DNA of 60,497 nucleotides from Thermoleophilia bacterium (GTDB lineage: Bacteria; Actinomycetota; Thermoleophilia; Gaiellales; Gaiellaceae), in the NCBI GenBank assembly GCA_025929895.1, contig JAICPI010000010.1, positions 1 through 60,497 on the forward strand, given 5' to 3'. Shown piece by piece: positions 1 through 8,348 of this stretch. Below the pieces are notes generated by a model. The model saw only the letters and a list, made by a program, of their open reading frames with translations. It searched no databases and was not told the origin of the DNA. The translations under genes and the position numbers were made by a program. Positions within the stretch are counted from its first letter, which is position 1. Every line of letters starts with the position of its first letter.

Positions 1-419
1 AGGTCGAGGCGCTCCGCGCGGGCGGCGACGACTACGTGACCAAGCCGTTCAGCCTCGCGGAGATCGTCGCGCGCGCACAGGCGATCCTGCGGCGGACGCG
101 CGGCGCGCTCCCGGGCGACGTGCTGCGCTTCGCCGACCTCGTGCTCGACGAGGCGAGGCACGAGGTGCACCGGGGCGACACGCCGATCGCGCTCACGGCG
201 ACCGAGTTCAGTCTCCTCCGCTACTTCATGCTCAACCCGCGCCGCGTGCTCTCGAAGGCGCAGATCCTCCAGAACGTGTGGCGCTACGACTTCGGCGGGA
301 ACTCGAACGTGGTCGAGACGTACGTGAGCTACCTGCGCAAGAAGCTCGACGCGGAGGGACCGCCGCTGATCAAGACGGTGCGGCAGGCGGGCTACATGCT
401 CGAGACGCCGGGGCGATGA
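1..419 (+). CDS. OmpR/PhoB-family response regulator, 5' end cut by window
   Basis: The frame is already open at base 3, so the start and the phosphoacceptor aspartate lie outside the window; 138 codons are visible. They begin in the last part of a receiver domain, with the conserved lysine in YVTKPF, and continue into a winged-helix DNA-binding domain (TATEFSLLRYF, then VETYVSYLRKKLD and the C-terminal hairpin TVRQAGYML). This is the layout of OmpR/PhoB two-component regulators that bind promoter DNA after phosphorylation. The stop codon overlaps the start of the sensor kinase gene as ATGA, so the two are a translationally coupled two-component pair. The stimulus and target genes cannot be read from the sequence. 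Confidence 0.93.
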   Translation, partial: VEALRAGGDDYVTKPFSLAEIVARAQAILRRTRGALPGDVLRFADLVLDEARHEVHRGDTPIALTATEFSLLRYFMLNPRRVLSKAQILQNVWRYDFGGNSNVVETYVSYLRKKLDAEGPPLIKTVRQAGYMLETPGR

Positions 420-1909
420 TCCGGAGCCTCTCGCTCCGAGCGCGCCTCGTCCTCGGGGTGATCGTGCTGGGCGCGGCGGGGCTCGCGATCGCCGACGTCG
501 CGACGTACATGTCGCTGCGCTCGTTTCTCTTCGAGCGCACGGACGCGTCGCTCCGCGAGTCCCACGCGTCGATCGCGCGGGAGGTCTTCCGCACGGGTTG
601 CCCCGGCACCGGCGGCCGGGTCCCGCGGGGGACCGAGCCCGGCGACTACGTCGAGGTGCGCGCGGAGGACGGCGACCTCGTCTGCAGCTGGCAGGCGACG
701 ATGGTCGGCGAGTCCGCGTTGGCTCCGCCCCGCCTGCCGACGACGCTGGAGGTGCCCGCGCCGGACGAGGAAGGCGAGCCCGCACGGCGCTACCTCACGG
801 TCCGGGCGGAGGACGGCAGGGGCCGCTACCGCGTGCGCGCGTCCGTCGAGCCCGTGACCGGAGCGACCCTGATCGTCGCGCGGTCGCTCGCCGACGTCGA
901 CGCGACGCTCCGCCGGCTCGTCCTGATCATGCTGCTCGTGACCGTCGGCGTGCTCGGGGCGCTCGCCGCGCTCGGGCTGTGGGTCGTTCGTCTGGGCCTG
1001 CGGCCGCTGGACGCGATCAGCGAGACTGCGGCCGCCATCGCCGGCGGCGACCTCTCGAGGCGCGTCGAGCGCGCGGAGCCCCGCACGGAGGTCGGTCGGC
1101 TCGGGATCGCGCTGAACGCGATGCTCGGCCACATCGAGTCCGCCTTCAAGGCGCGCGAGGCGTCGGAGCGGAGGCTCCGCCGGTTCGTCGCGGACGCGTC
1201 GCACGAGCTGCGCACGCCGCTCGCGGCCGTGCGCGCGTACGCCGAGCTCTTCGACCGCGGCGCCGACCGCAACCCGGCCGACCTCGAGCGAGCGATGTCG
1301 GGGATCACGCGCGAGTCCGAGCGCATGTCGCTGCTCGTCGACGACCTGCTCCTGCTCGCGCGGCTCGACGAGGGCCGGCCGCTCGAGCGCGGGCTCGTCG
1401 AGCTCGACGAGGTCGTCCGCGACGCCGTCGAGACCTCCGCGGCGCTCGAGCCCGAGCGCCCGATCGAGCTCGAGTCGGAGCCGGTGGCCGTGGTCGGCGA
1501 CCGCGAGCGGCTGCGCCAGATCGTCGACAACCTGCTCAGCAATGTGCGCGCCCACACTCCCGCGGACGCGTCGGTGCGGGTGCGGGTCGGCGCGGTCGGC
1601 GGCGAGGCCCTGATCGAGGTCGAGGACTCGGGCCCCGGGATGAGCGCCGAGGCGGCCGAGCGCGTCTTCGAGCGCTTCTACCGTGCGGACGAGTCCCGGT
1701 CGCGCGCGAGCGGGGGCGTCGGGCTCGGCCTCTCGATCGTGGCCGCCGTTGCCCAGGCCCACGGCGGGACGGTCGCGGCGCGCTCGCAGCCGGGCGAGGG
1801 CGCGACGTTCACGATCGCGCTCCCGCTCGCCGACGATCCCGCTCTCAGCGGGCTCTTACCTCCGTCTGGTTCAGTTACGGCCTCAACCGAGACGAAGGAG
1901 CGCCCGTGA
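416..1909 (+). CDS. Membrane sensor histidine kinase (HAMP, HisKA, HATPase)
   Basis: 497 residues from the ATG at 416, which overlaps the regulator's stop. Order of parts: transmembrane helix 1 at about residues 10-32, an extracytoplasmic sensor stretch of about 130 residues, transmembrane helix 2 at about 165-190, a HAMP linker, a HisKA dimerisation domain with the phosphoacceptor His263 in SHELRTPLA, then a HATPase domain with N box (DNLLSN), G1 box (EDSGPGM) and G2 box (GVGLGLSI). It autophosphorylates and passes the phosphate to the upstream regulator. It ends in GTGA, shared with the next gene, so transcription may continue into the MoxR cluster, which would then be controlled by or co-expressed with this pair. 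Confidence 0.95.
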   Translation: MIRSLSLRARLVLGVIVLGAAGLAIADVATYMSLRSFLFERTDASLRESHASIAREVFRTGCPGTGGRVPRGTEPGDYVEVRAEDGDLVCSWQATMVGESALAPPRLPTTLEVPAPDEEGEPARRYLTVRAEDGRGRYRVRASVEPVTGATLIVARSLADVDATLRRLVLIMLLVTVGVLGALAALGLWVVRLGLRPLDAISETAAAIAGGDLSRRVERAEPRTEVGRLGIALNAMLGHIESAFKAREASERRLRRFVADASHELRTPLAAVRAYAELFDRGADRNPADLERAMSGITRESERMSLLVDDLLLLARLDEGRPLERGLVELDEVVRDAVETSAALEPERPIELESEPVAVVGDRERLRQIVDNLLSNVRAHTPADASVRVRVGAVGGEALIEVEDSGPGMSAEAAERVFERFYRADESRSRASGGVGLGLSIVAAVAQAHGGTVAARSQPGEGATFTIALPLADDPALSGLLPPSGSVTASTETKERP

Positions 1910-2922
1910 CGCAGCCCGAGGACCGCACGGCCCCGACCCCGGCGGAGGCGAAGGAGCGCCTCGAGCAGGCGCTGATCGAGATCCGGCGCGTGATCGCGGG
2001 CCAGGACGCGATGCTCGAGCGGGTGCTCGTCTGCCTCCTGTCCCAGGGCCACCTCCTGCTCGAGGGCGTGCCCGGCCTCGCGAAGACGCTGACGGTGAAG
2101 ACGGCGGCGAGCGTGCTCGGCGGCTCCTTCTCGCGCGTCCAGTTCACGCCCGACCTCGTCCCGTCGGACCTGGTCGGCACCCGCATCTTCCGGCCCGACT
2201 CCGGCGCGTTCGACACCGAGCTCGGCCCCGTCTTCTGCAACTTCCTGCTCGCCGACGAGATCAACCGCGCGCCCGCGAAGGTGCAGTCCGCGCTGCTCGA
2301 GGTGATGCAGGAGCGGCAGGTCACGATCGGGCACACGACGTATCCCGTCCCGTCGCCGTTCCTGGTGATGGCGACGCAGAACCCGATCGAGTCCGAGGGG
2401 ACGTACCCGCTCCCGGAGGCGCAGGTCGACCGGTTCATGCTCAAGGTGCTGATCGGCTACCCGGAGCACGACGAGGAGCTGACGATCGTGCAGCGCCAGC
2501 TCGTCGACCCGCCCGAGCTGCGGCAGGCGCTCTCCCTCGACGAACTGGTCGAGCTCCAGCGCACCGTCGCCGGTGTCTACGTCGACCCGTCGCTCGTGAG
2601 CTACGCGGTCGCGCTCGCGACGGCGACGCGCGAGCCCGAGGCGCACGGGCTCGGCGAGCTGAAGGACTACGTCGCGTACGGCGTCAGCCCGCGCGGGCCG
2701 ATCAGCCTCGTGCAGTCGGCGCGGGCCCTCGCGGTCGTCCGCGGGCGCGAGTACGCGCTCGTCGAGGACCTGCACGCGCTCGCCCGCGACGCGCTCCGGC
2801 ACCGGCTCGTGCTCACGTACCAGGCGCTCGCCGAGGACGTCAGCGCGGACGACGTGCTCGGGCGGGTGCTCGCGGCCGTGCCCGCTCCCGAGCTCGACCT
2901 CGGGCGCACGAGCGTGGCGTGA
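1906..2922 (+). CDS. MoxR-family AAA+ ATPase
   Basis: 338 residues from a GTG that overlaps the kinase stop codon. Walker A is GVPGLAKT (from about residue 54) and Walker B LLADEINRAP (Asp117); sensor 1 follows in MATQNPIE, and the C-terminal third is the helical lid. MoxR ATPases act as chaperone-like machines, usually with vWA-domain proteins encoded beside them, to assemble or activate enzymes and envelope complexes. Here the DUF58 and two vWA genes follow on the same strand. A 156-bp gap separates it from the DUF58 gene, which is unusual because all other genes of the cluster overlap; the gap is filled by the palindromic element at 2928-3091. Confidence 0.95.
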   Translation: MTQPEDRTAPTPAEAKERLEQALIEIRRVIAGQDAMLERVLVCLLSQGHLLLEGVPGLAKTLTVKTAASVLGGSFSRVQFTPDLVPSDLVGTRIFRPDSGAFDTELGPVFCNFLLADEINRAPAKVQSALLEVMQERQVTIGHTTYPVPSPFLVMATQNPIESEGTYPLPEAQVDRFMLKVLIGYPEHDEELTIVQRQLVDPPELRQALSLDELVELQRTVAGVYVDPSLVSYAVALATATREPEAHGLGELKDYVAYGVSPRGPISLVQSARALAVVRGREYALVEDLHALARDALRHRLVLTYQALAEDVSADDVLGRVLAAVPAPELDLGRTSVA

Positions 2923-2927
2923 GCGTG

Positions 2928-3091
2928 GAGCCCCTCTCACGATGAGACGCTGTGCCGCCGGGCCGCGCTGGACGGCGCGATTCTGCGTCCTCAGTCGCGC
3001 CCGTATCTGTTCGATACGAGCGCTCCCTGCGTCCTTGCCTCGCACTCGCCCAGCGCACCCCGGCGACGAGGCCTCACCATGAGAGGGGCTC
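2928..3091. repeat. 164-bp palindromic element A
   Basis: This element fills the gap between MoxR and DUF58 and runs into the DUF58 start. The outer arms, 2928-2946 and 3073-3091, match as inverted repeats in 17 of 19 positions. The apical hairpin, CGTATC (3002-3007) with GATACG (3013-3018), lies at the exact centre, and intermediate stretches such as GCCGGG and GCGCTGG also pair. Bases 2948-3073 are closely similar, same orientation, to 59117-59240. Both outer-arm differences would be G-U wobbles in RNA from the minus strand. It could be a structured RNA, a miniature mobile element or a protein-binding repeat. Confidence 0.85.
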
Positions 3092-4011
3092 TCCTGCGCA
3101 CGGTTCGCGCCGACCCCACGCCCGAGCGGCCGGGCCCCGGGCCGATGCCCGACGCGCTCCTGCGCGCGCTCGACGTCACGATCGGCCGTCGAGTCGAGGG
3201 GCTGCTCGCGGGGGACTACCGTTCGTCGCTGCTCGGCAACGGCACCGAGCTCGCCCAGGTCCGGCCCTACGAGCTGGGCGACGACCCGCGCTGGATGGAC
3301 TGGAACGTGACCGCGCGCACCGGGCAGCCGCACGTGCGCGTGCAGCTGGCGGAGCGGGTGATGGTGACGTGGCTCCTGCTCGACACGTCGGCATCGATGA
3401 CCTTCGGCACGGCCGACCGGCGCAAGGCGGACGTCGCGGAAGGCGTCGCGCTCGCGGTGGGACACGTGGCGACGCGGCGTGGCAACCGGCTCGGGATCGC
3501 GACCTTCGGCGGCACGGCCCCGCGCGCCGTGCCCCCGCGGCAGGGTCGAGCCGGACTGCTCGGCCTGCTGCTCGCGCTGCGCGCGGACGACGAGCCGGCG
3601 CACGGACAGGCTTCCCTCGGCGAGGCGTTCCGCCGCGTCGGCGCCCTCGCGCGGCAGCGCTCGCTCGTGGTCGTCGTATCCGACTTCCGCGGGCCGATCG
3701 ACTGGCGGCGTCCCCTGCTCGAGCTCGCCGGGCGCCACGACGTGCTCGCGGTCGAGGTGCGCGACCCGCGCGAGCAAGAGCTGCCGAACGTGGGGGAGCT
3801 GTGGCTCGTCGACCCCGAGACGGGGGAGCAGCTTCGGGTCGACACGCGCGACGCGCGGCTCCGCTCCCGCTTCGCGACGGCCGCGGCCGAGGAGCGCACC
3901 GGCCTCGAGCGCATGCTCACCGCCGTCGGCGTCCGCCACATCGCGCTCTCCACCTCGGGCGACTGGCTCCGCACGTTCGCGGTCTTCCTCCGCGGAGGGC
4001 GGCCGCGTTGA
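3079..4011 (+). CDS. DUF58-family vWA-like protein
   Basis: 310 residues. DUF58 proteins partner MoxR ATPases. The family signature is visible as the region around VRPYELGDDPRWMDWN (about residue 57 onwards), followed by a vWA-like core whose metal-binding loop reads DTSASM (Asp102). The N-terminal stretch before about residue 20 is arginine/proline rich and could be untranslated if the internal start near PMPDALL is used; the ATG at 3079 lies inside the right arm of palindrome A, so the choice of start matters. No membrane segment is evident, so it is probably cytoplasmic or membrane-associated through partners. The stop overlaps the next start. Confidence 0.9.
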   Translation: MRGALLRTVRADPTPERPGPGPMPDALLRALDVTIGRRVEGLLAGDYRSSLLGNGTELAQVRPYELGDDPRWMDWNVTARTGQPHVRVQLAERVMVTWLLLDTSASMTFGTADRRKADVAEGVALAVGHVATRRGNRLGIATFGGTAPRAVPPRQGRAGLLGLLLALRADDEPAHGQASLGEAFRRVGALARQRSLVVVVSDFRGPIDWRRPLLELAGRHDVLAVEVRDPREQELPNVGELWLVDPETGEQLRVDTRDARLRSRFATAAAEERTGLERMLTAVGVRHIALSTSGDWLRTFAVFLRGGRPR

Positions 4012-4967
4012 GGTTCGACTGGCCGCTGGCGCTGCTCGGGCTGCTCGCGGTGCCGCTGCTCATCGCGCTCTACGTCCGCCGCGACCGGCGCCGCGCGCTC
4101 TCCGCGGCCAGGTTCGCGACGCCGGCGCTGCTCCCGAACCTCGTCGAGCGCACCCCCGGTCGGCGGCGCCACCTGCCGCTCGCGCTGATGCTCGCCGCGC
4201 TCTCGGTGATGCTCGTCGGCGTCGCCCGACCGCACGCGATGGTGTCCGTTCCCCGCGAGGAAGCGACGATCGTGGTCGCGATCGACGTCTCGACCTCGAT
4301 GACCGCGAAGGACGTCCCGCCGACGCGCCTCGTCGCCGCGCGCCGCGCCGCGCGGGAGTTCGTCGAGAGCGTTCCCGAGAAGTACCGCGTCGGGCTGGTC
4401 TCGTTCGCGGGCCGGCCGTTCGCCGTCGTGCCGCCGACGGTCGACCGGCGGGCGTTCGAGGACGGGCTCGCTGCGCTGACGCCGGCGGACGGCACGGCCG
4501 TCGGCGACGCGATCACGCTCGCGGTCGACTTCGCGCGCCGGGCGCCGCGCGGCAGCACCCCGCCGCCCGCCGCGATCGTCGTCGTCTCGGACGGGGCGTC
4601 GAACGTCGGGCGCGTGCAGGCGAACGCGGCCGCGCGCCGGGCGCGCTCGCTGCGCACGCCGGTGCACACCGTCGTGCTCGGGACGCCGGAGGGGACGATC
4701 GAGCGCACGCTGGTCGGCGGTTTCCGCGAGATCACGCGCGTGCCGCCGGAGCCCGCGACGCTCCAGGCCGTCTCGCGGACGTCGGGCGGCGAGCACTACC
4801 GGGCCGAGGACGCGGAGGGCCTCGAGCGGGTGCACGAGAAGCTGAAGTCGCGGCTCGGCACGCGCAAGGAGGACCGCGAGGTGACGGACGCGTTCGCGGC
4901 GGGGGCCGCCGGGCTCCTCCTCGCGGGCGGCGTGCTCTCGGCGCTCTGGTTCCGGAGGCTGCCCTGA
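4008..4967 (+). CDS. batA: BatA-like membrane vWA-domain protein
   Basis: 319 residues from a TTG overlapping the DUF58 stop (TTGA). Two N-terminal membrane helices (about residues 5-22 and 60-80) flank a short loop; a vWA domain follows with a complete MIDAS motif DVSTSM (Asp93) and the threonine region TPADGTAVGDA; a third helix closes the C-terminus. This is the layout of the Bacteroides aerotolerance protein BatA and its actinobacterial relatives, which present a metal-dependent binding domain at the membrane and work with MoxR. The role in this organism is inferred from context only. A second, related gene lies at 5668. Confidence 0.85.
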   Translation: MRFDWPLALLGLLAVPLLIALYVRRDRRRALSAARFATPALLPNLVERTPGRRRHLPLALMLAALSVMLVGVARPHAMVSVPREEATIVVAIDVSTSMTAKDVPPTRLVAARRAAREFVESVPEKYRVGLVSFAGRPFAVVPPTVDRRAFEDGLAALTPADGTAVGDAITLAVDFARRAPRGSTPPPAAIVVVSDGASNVGRVQANAAARRARSLRTPVHTVVLGTPEGTIERTLVGGFREITRVPPEPATLQAVSRTSGGEHYRAEDAEGLERVHEKLKSRLGTRKEDREVTDAFAAGAAGLLLAGGVLSALWFRRLP

Positions 4968-5671
4968 GGTCCCTGCTCGCCGTCCTCGCGTGCCTCGTCG
5001 TCGCGGGGGCGGTCGGCGTCGAGCGTGCACGCGCGACGAACGAGTGCCGCGGGCTGATGGTCTGCGTGCCCGTCGCGGGCCCCTGGGTCGTCGTGCCGGC
5101 CGCCGCCCGCCGCGCCGAGTGGCAGGTGACCTGCCCGCGCGGCTACATCGTCGGCGGGCTCGACGCCGAGCTCGGCGCGCGCGCGATCGACCTCTCCTTC
5201 CGGGGACGGCTCGGAAGCCCCGTCAACCCGGGGATCACGACCGAGCGCTCGGCGGTCTTCGCGGCGCACTACACCGGGGCTGCGCGCCGCACCACGACGT
5301 TCCGGCCCCACGTCGGCTGCGTGCCCGCGTCCGGCGGAGGCGGCTCGCCGCCGCCGTACATCACCGCGCTGCGGCTCGCGGCGTTCCCGCCCGGGCGGCC
5401 GACGGTCCGCCGCGTCCGGACCGCGGCGATCGGGGCCGGGTCGCGGCAGATCGGCGTCTCCTGCCGAGCGAGCGAGCGCCTCGTCGGCGCCTCGCACGCG
5501 ATCGGCTTCCGCACGCAGGTGACGCCCGCGCCGGCGATCGTCGCCGCGGTCCGCTCGTCGCGCGTGATCAGCGGGCGCCGCGTGCTCGTGCGCGTCCGCG
5601 TCGCCCCGGTCGCGCGGAACGCGCGCGCGGTCGTCCAGGTCCACGCGGTGTGCGCCGGAGCCGGCCGGTGA
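4964..5671 (+). CDS. Secreted protein of unknown function within the Bat cluster
   Basis: About 235 residues. A signal peptide is clear (SLLAVLACLVVAGAVG then ARA), but no ATG, GTG or TTG lies in frame near it; the best start is CTG at 4964, overlapping the batA-like stop as CTGA, in the same manner as the neighbouring overlaps. The mature part has six or more cysteines, suggesting disulphide bonds outside the membrane, and no family that I recognise. It sits between the two vWA genes with 4-bp overlaps on both sides, so it is probably made with them and may be an exported partner. Confidence 0.7.
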   Translation: MRSLLAVLACLVVAGAVGVERARATNECRGLMVCVPVAGPWVVVPAAARRAEWQVTCPRGYIVGGLDAELGARAIDLSFRGRLGSPVNPGITTERSAVFAAHYTGAARRTTTFRPHVGCVPASGGGGSPPPYITALRLAAFPPGRPTVRRVRTAAIGAGSRQIGVSCRASERLVGASHAIGFRTQVTPAPAIVAAVRSSRVISGRRVLVRVRVAPVARNARAVVQVHAVCAGAGR

Positions 5672-6693
5672 CGTTCGGCCGCCCCTGGCTCCTGCTCGCG
5701 CTGCTCCTGGTGCCGCTGCTCGCCTGGCTGTACGTCCGCGTCCAGAGACGGCGCTCGCGCTACGCCGTCAACTTCACGAACCTCGCCGTCCTGCGCGACG
5801 TCGCCCGGACGCGGGCCTGGCGCCGCTGGGTGCCCGCAGTCCTGTTCCTGCTCGCCCTCTCCGCGCTGACGGCAGGCGTCGCGCGGCCGCACGTGCGCGG
5901 GCTCGTTCCGCAGGAACGCGCGACGGTCGTGCTCGTGCTCGACGTCTCGCGCTCGATGGAGGCGCGCGACGTCCGCCCGAACCGGATCGGCGCGGCGAAG
6001 GAAGCGATCAGGCTCTTCCTCGAACGTGCGCCCGAGCGCCTGCGCATCGGCCTCGTCGTCTTCGCCGGAATCCCGCAGGTCGTGACGCCGCCCACGCGCG
6101 ACCGCGAGCAGGTGAGCGTGTCGCTCGACCACCTCGGCGAGTACGCGACCTTCGGCGGCACCGCGATCGGCGACGCGCTCGCGATGGCGGTCGAGGTCGG
6201 CCAGGACACGCTGCGGCGGGACGCGGTCGAGGCGCCGACGACCGGTGGCGTCGCCGACGGCAAGCTCGTGTCGATCCTGTTCCTCTCCGACGGCGCTCAG
6301 CACCAGGGCGTGCTCCAGCCGCTCGAGGGCGCCGCGCTCGCGAAGCAGGCGGGGATGCGCGTCTACACGGTCGCGCTCGGCACGCCCAGCGGGACGGTGC
6401 CCGGCTTCGGGAGCGGCGGGCAGTTCGGCGGCGGGAACGGGTTCTTCGAGCCGGAGCGGATCCCCGTCCCGCCCGATCCCGTCACGCTGAACGCGATCGC
6501 CCAGGAGACCGGGGGCGAGTTCGCGGACGCCCGCACCGCGGAGGCGCTGACGAAGGCCTACGAGGCGCTCGGGTCGAGCCTGGGCCGCACCGAGCAGGAC
6601 AAGGAGGTCACGTACGCGTTCCTGGTCGCGGCCGCCGGGCTGCTGCTGGCGGCCGGAGTCCTCTCCAGCCTGTGGGCGGCGCGGTTGCCGTGA
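5668..6693 (+). CDS. batB: BatB-like membrane vWA-domain protein
   Basis: 341 residues from a GTG overlapping the previous stop. It repeats the layout of the 4008 gene: two N-terminal helices, a vWA domain with intact MIDAS motif DVSRSM (Asp92) and a C-terminal helix. It differs by a glycine-rich insertion (GSGGQFGGGNGFF) before the last strand. The two proteins are paralogues that probably form a hetero-oligomer at the membrane. The gene ends the cluster and is followed by a strong hairpin at 6715-6742. Confidence 0.85.
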   Translation: MTFGRPWLLLALLLVPLLAWLYVRVQRRRSRYAVNFTNLAVLRDVARTRAWRRWVPAVLFLLALSALTAGVARPHVRGLVPQERATVVLVLDVSRSMEARDVRPNRIGAAKEAIRLFLERAPERLRIGLVVFAGIPQVVTPPTRDREQVSVSLDHLGEYATFGGTAIGDALAMAVEVGQDTLRRDAVEAPTTGGVADGKLVSILFLSDGAQHQGVLQPLEGAALAKQAGMRVYTVALGTPSGTVPGFGSGGQFGGGNGFFEPERIPVPPDPVTLNAIAQETGGEFADARTAEALTKAYEALGSSLGRTEQDKEVTYAFLVAAAGLLLAAGVLSSLWAARLP

Positions 6694-6714
6694 AGCGCGG
6701 TGGAGAACGACCGT

Positions 6715-6742
6715 CCGGGGGAGGAGTGAAGCGCTCCCCCGG
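6715..6742 (+). terminator. Hairpin after the Bat cluster
   Basis: A perfect 9-bp stem, CCGGGGGAG with CTCCCCCGG, with a 10-base loop, lies 21 bases after the batB-like stop. There is no T-run, so termination would be of the U-independent kind common in high-GC actinobacteria. The next gene starts 15 bases later. Confidence 0.6.
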
Positions 6743-6757
6743 GGTCACTATGCGGGC

Positions 6758-6970
6758 ATGACCACTGCGGCCCAGCTCCTCACGGGGCTCGAGTCCTCCG
6801 GCTGGAAGGTCGAGCTCATCCCGGCGGGTCGGGGCGTCGGCGGGCTCGCGACGCTGCGCGAGGACGACCTCGACGCCGCGCCGATCCGCCTGACGGCCTG
6901 GGGCCTCGATCGCTCCAGCGTCATCCTGCTCCTGTTCGAGCAGGCCTGCGCGCGCCTCAGCGTTTCCTAG
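6758..6970 (+). CDS. Small protein of unknown function (70 aa)
   Basis: A 70-residue ORF with an ATG start just after the terminator hairpin and codon usage like its neighbours. It is soluble and acidic, with a short beta-rich pattern, and I recognise no family. The sequence TATGCGGGC before the start could be a -10 element of a leaderless or short-leader transcript. A real gene is likely but not certain. Confidence 0.55.
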   Translation: MTTAAQLLTGLESSGWKVELIPAGRGVGGLATLREDDLDAAPIRLTAWGLDRSSVILLLFEQACARLSVS

Positions 6971-7033
6971 TTCGCCAGCCGGTTCCCCCGTCCGGGTATC
7001 GCTCGCTCGCGGCGACGCGTCGATCCAACGCGG

Positions 7034-7462
7034 GTGGAGCTCGTGACGCGCTACGCGGTCTCGCTCGTCGTCCTCCTCGTCGCGTTCTTGACCGTCGGCG
7101 GTGTCTTGGTGCTCGCCCGGCCCGAGTACCGCGACGCGAACGAGAGCGAGATGATCGAGCTCGCCGAGCGCGCGTTCGTCGCGCCGACGGCCGTCCGCTC
7201 GGCGTTCGCGGCGGAGGGCGTGCGCCTCCCGTACCGCTCGCGGTTCGCACGTCTAACGATGTTCAGCAGCGTTCCCCCCGCGCGGCAAGGGCAGCTGGGC
7301 AAGGTGATCGTCGTCGTCGGTCCCCGCACCGGGCGCATCAGCTTCGGGCCTGAGGTGGCGTCGTACGACGAGCGCTTCGAGAACGTGCTCGTGACGTACG
7401 ACGGTACCGACGACGCGGTCGTCGATCGCCTCGATGCCGCGGTCGAAGCGCTGAAGCCCTAG
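7034..7462 (+). CDS. Membrane-anchored protein of unknown function (142 aa)
   Basis: GTG start; one N-terminal membrane helix (VSLVVLLVAFLTVGGVLVL) followed by an extracytoplasmic domain of about 115 residues with alternating strands and helices. No cysteines or catalytic motifs stand out. The 3' end overlaps by 4 bases the end of the convergent DUF488 gene. An alternative GTG at 7043 would shorten it by three residues. Function unknown. Confidence 0.7.
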   Translation: MELVTRYAVSLVVLLVAFLTVGGVLVLARPEYRDANESEMIELAERAFVAPTAVRSAFAAEGVRLPYRSRFARLTMFSSVPPARQGQLGKVIVVVGPRTGRISFGPEVASYDERFENVLVTYDGTDDAVVDRLDAAVEALKP

Positions 7463-7926
7463 CCGGGCCTCAGGTGCCGGACGTCGAAGCCGTGGCGCGA
7501 CGCCAGGCGCTCGGCGATCAGCGACCGGTGGCAGGCCTCCGGATCGCGCTCGACGCAAAGCAGCGCCGAGCCGTCGGCGATCGAGCCGAGGTCGGCGCGC
7601 TCGAGGATCTCGCTCGTGTAGCGACGGCGGTACTCGTGCGCGAGCGCGGTGCGGGACCGCTTGCCGACGCCCGTCCGGTCGTCCTCGCGGTACTGGGCCT
7701 GCCGGAGCTCGGTCGTCGGCGCGAGCTCGACTCGATGCTCGTACGCGAAGCCGGCGCCGGCGAGCGCCGCCTCGAGCCGCTTCGCGTTCGCCCACGCGTA
7801 TTCGCTGCCGCGCACGCCGCGCCGCTGGCGCACGTCGAGCACCTGCTCGATCCCGGCGCCGCGGAGCGCGGCGAGGAAGGTCTCGGCCGTCCACCCGTAG
7901 ACGCCGATCGTGGCGACGCCCGGCAC
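7459..7926 (-). CDS. DUF488-family protein
   Basis: 155 residues. The N-terminal TIGVYGWTAETFLAALRGAGI, the LDVR motif and the C-terminal LLCVERDPEACHRSLIAERL identify DUF488, a family whose CxxxxxxCHR-type signature resembles a nucleotide- or metal-binding site. Here the first cysteine (LLCVE) and the CHR triad are present. The biochemical role of the family is not established. The gene stands alone, convergent with 7034-7462. Confidence 0.9.
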   Translation of the reverse strand: MPGVATIGVYGWTAETFLAALRGAGIEQVLDVRQRRGVRGSEYAWANAKRLEAALAGAGFAYEHRVELAPTTELRQAQYREDDRTGVGKRSRTALAHEYRRRYTSEILERADLGSIADGSALLCVERDPEACHRSLIAERLASRHGFDVRHLRPG

Positions 7927-8039
7927 GAGCGGATTCTCTCACGGAGCGACGAGGCTCGCACGTGCTCATCGACCGAGAGGTAAGGACGCGTCGCGCGCCG
8001 TCACCAAGTCCTCTGACACCGAACGACGAGGAGGACGGA

Positions 8040-8348
8040 ATGCCCTACGGCAGTTGGATCAACGAGTTCCCGACCGGGTTCTTCCTGGTCGTCCACATCG
8101 CCGGCTTCGCGCTCGGCGCGGGGTTCGCGTGGCTCGCGTTCAAGCGCGAGCTCGCCCTCCTCGGCGCGGGGTTCTCGCTCTTCGCCGCCGCGGAGCTCGT
8201 CTACATGACCTACCACCTCGACTGGACGGTCTTCCTGTTCGCGCACACGATCGCCGAGGTCCTCGACCTCTCCGCGTTCGTGCTCGTGTTCGCGGCGGCG
8301 GTCTACTCGGCCGTGCGCCGGCCGGCCCTCGAGGTGAGTCGCGGATGA
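8040..8348 (+). CDS. Small polytopic membrane protein (102 aa)
   Basis: The start is fixed by a good ribosome-binding site (GAGGAGGAC, 5 bases before the ATG). Three to four hydrophobic helices fill the protein; histidines lie in the second half (YHLDWTVFLFAHT). It heads a run of four genes: membrane protein, cupredoxin lipoprotein, membrane protein, secreted helical protein. The stop overlaps the cupredoxin start as ATGA. No family recognised; an electron-transfer or copper-related role is only suggested by the neighbour. Confidence 0.8.
   Translation: MPYGSWINEFPTGFFLVVHIAGFALGAGFAWLAFKRELALLGAGFSLFAAAELVYMTYHLDWTVFLFAHTIAEVLDLSAFVLVFAAAVYSAVRRPALEVSRG

Noticed and set aside
2948-3073. Small protein encoded inside palindromic element A (62-codon minus ORF)
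   Set aside because: The frame is not kept in element B, whereas base pairing is; the element is better explained by its fold.
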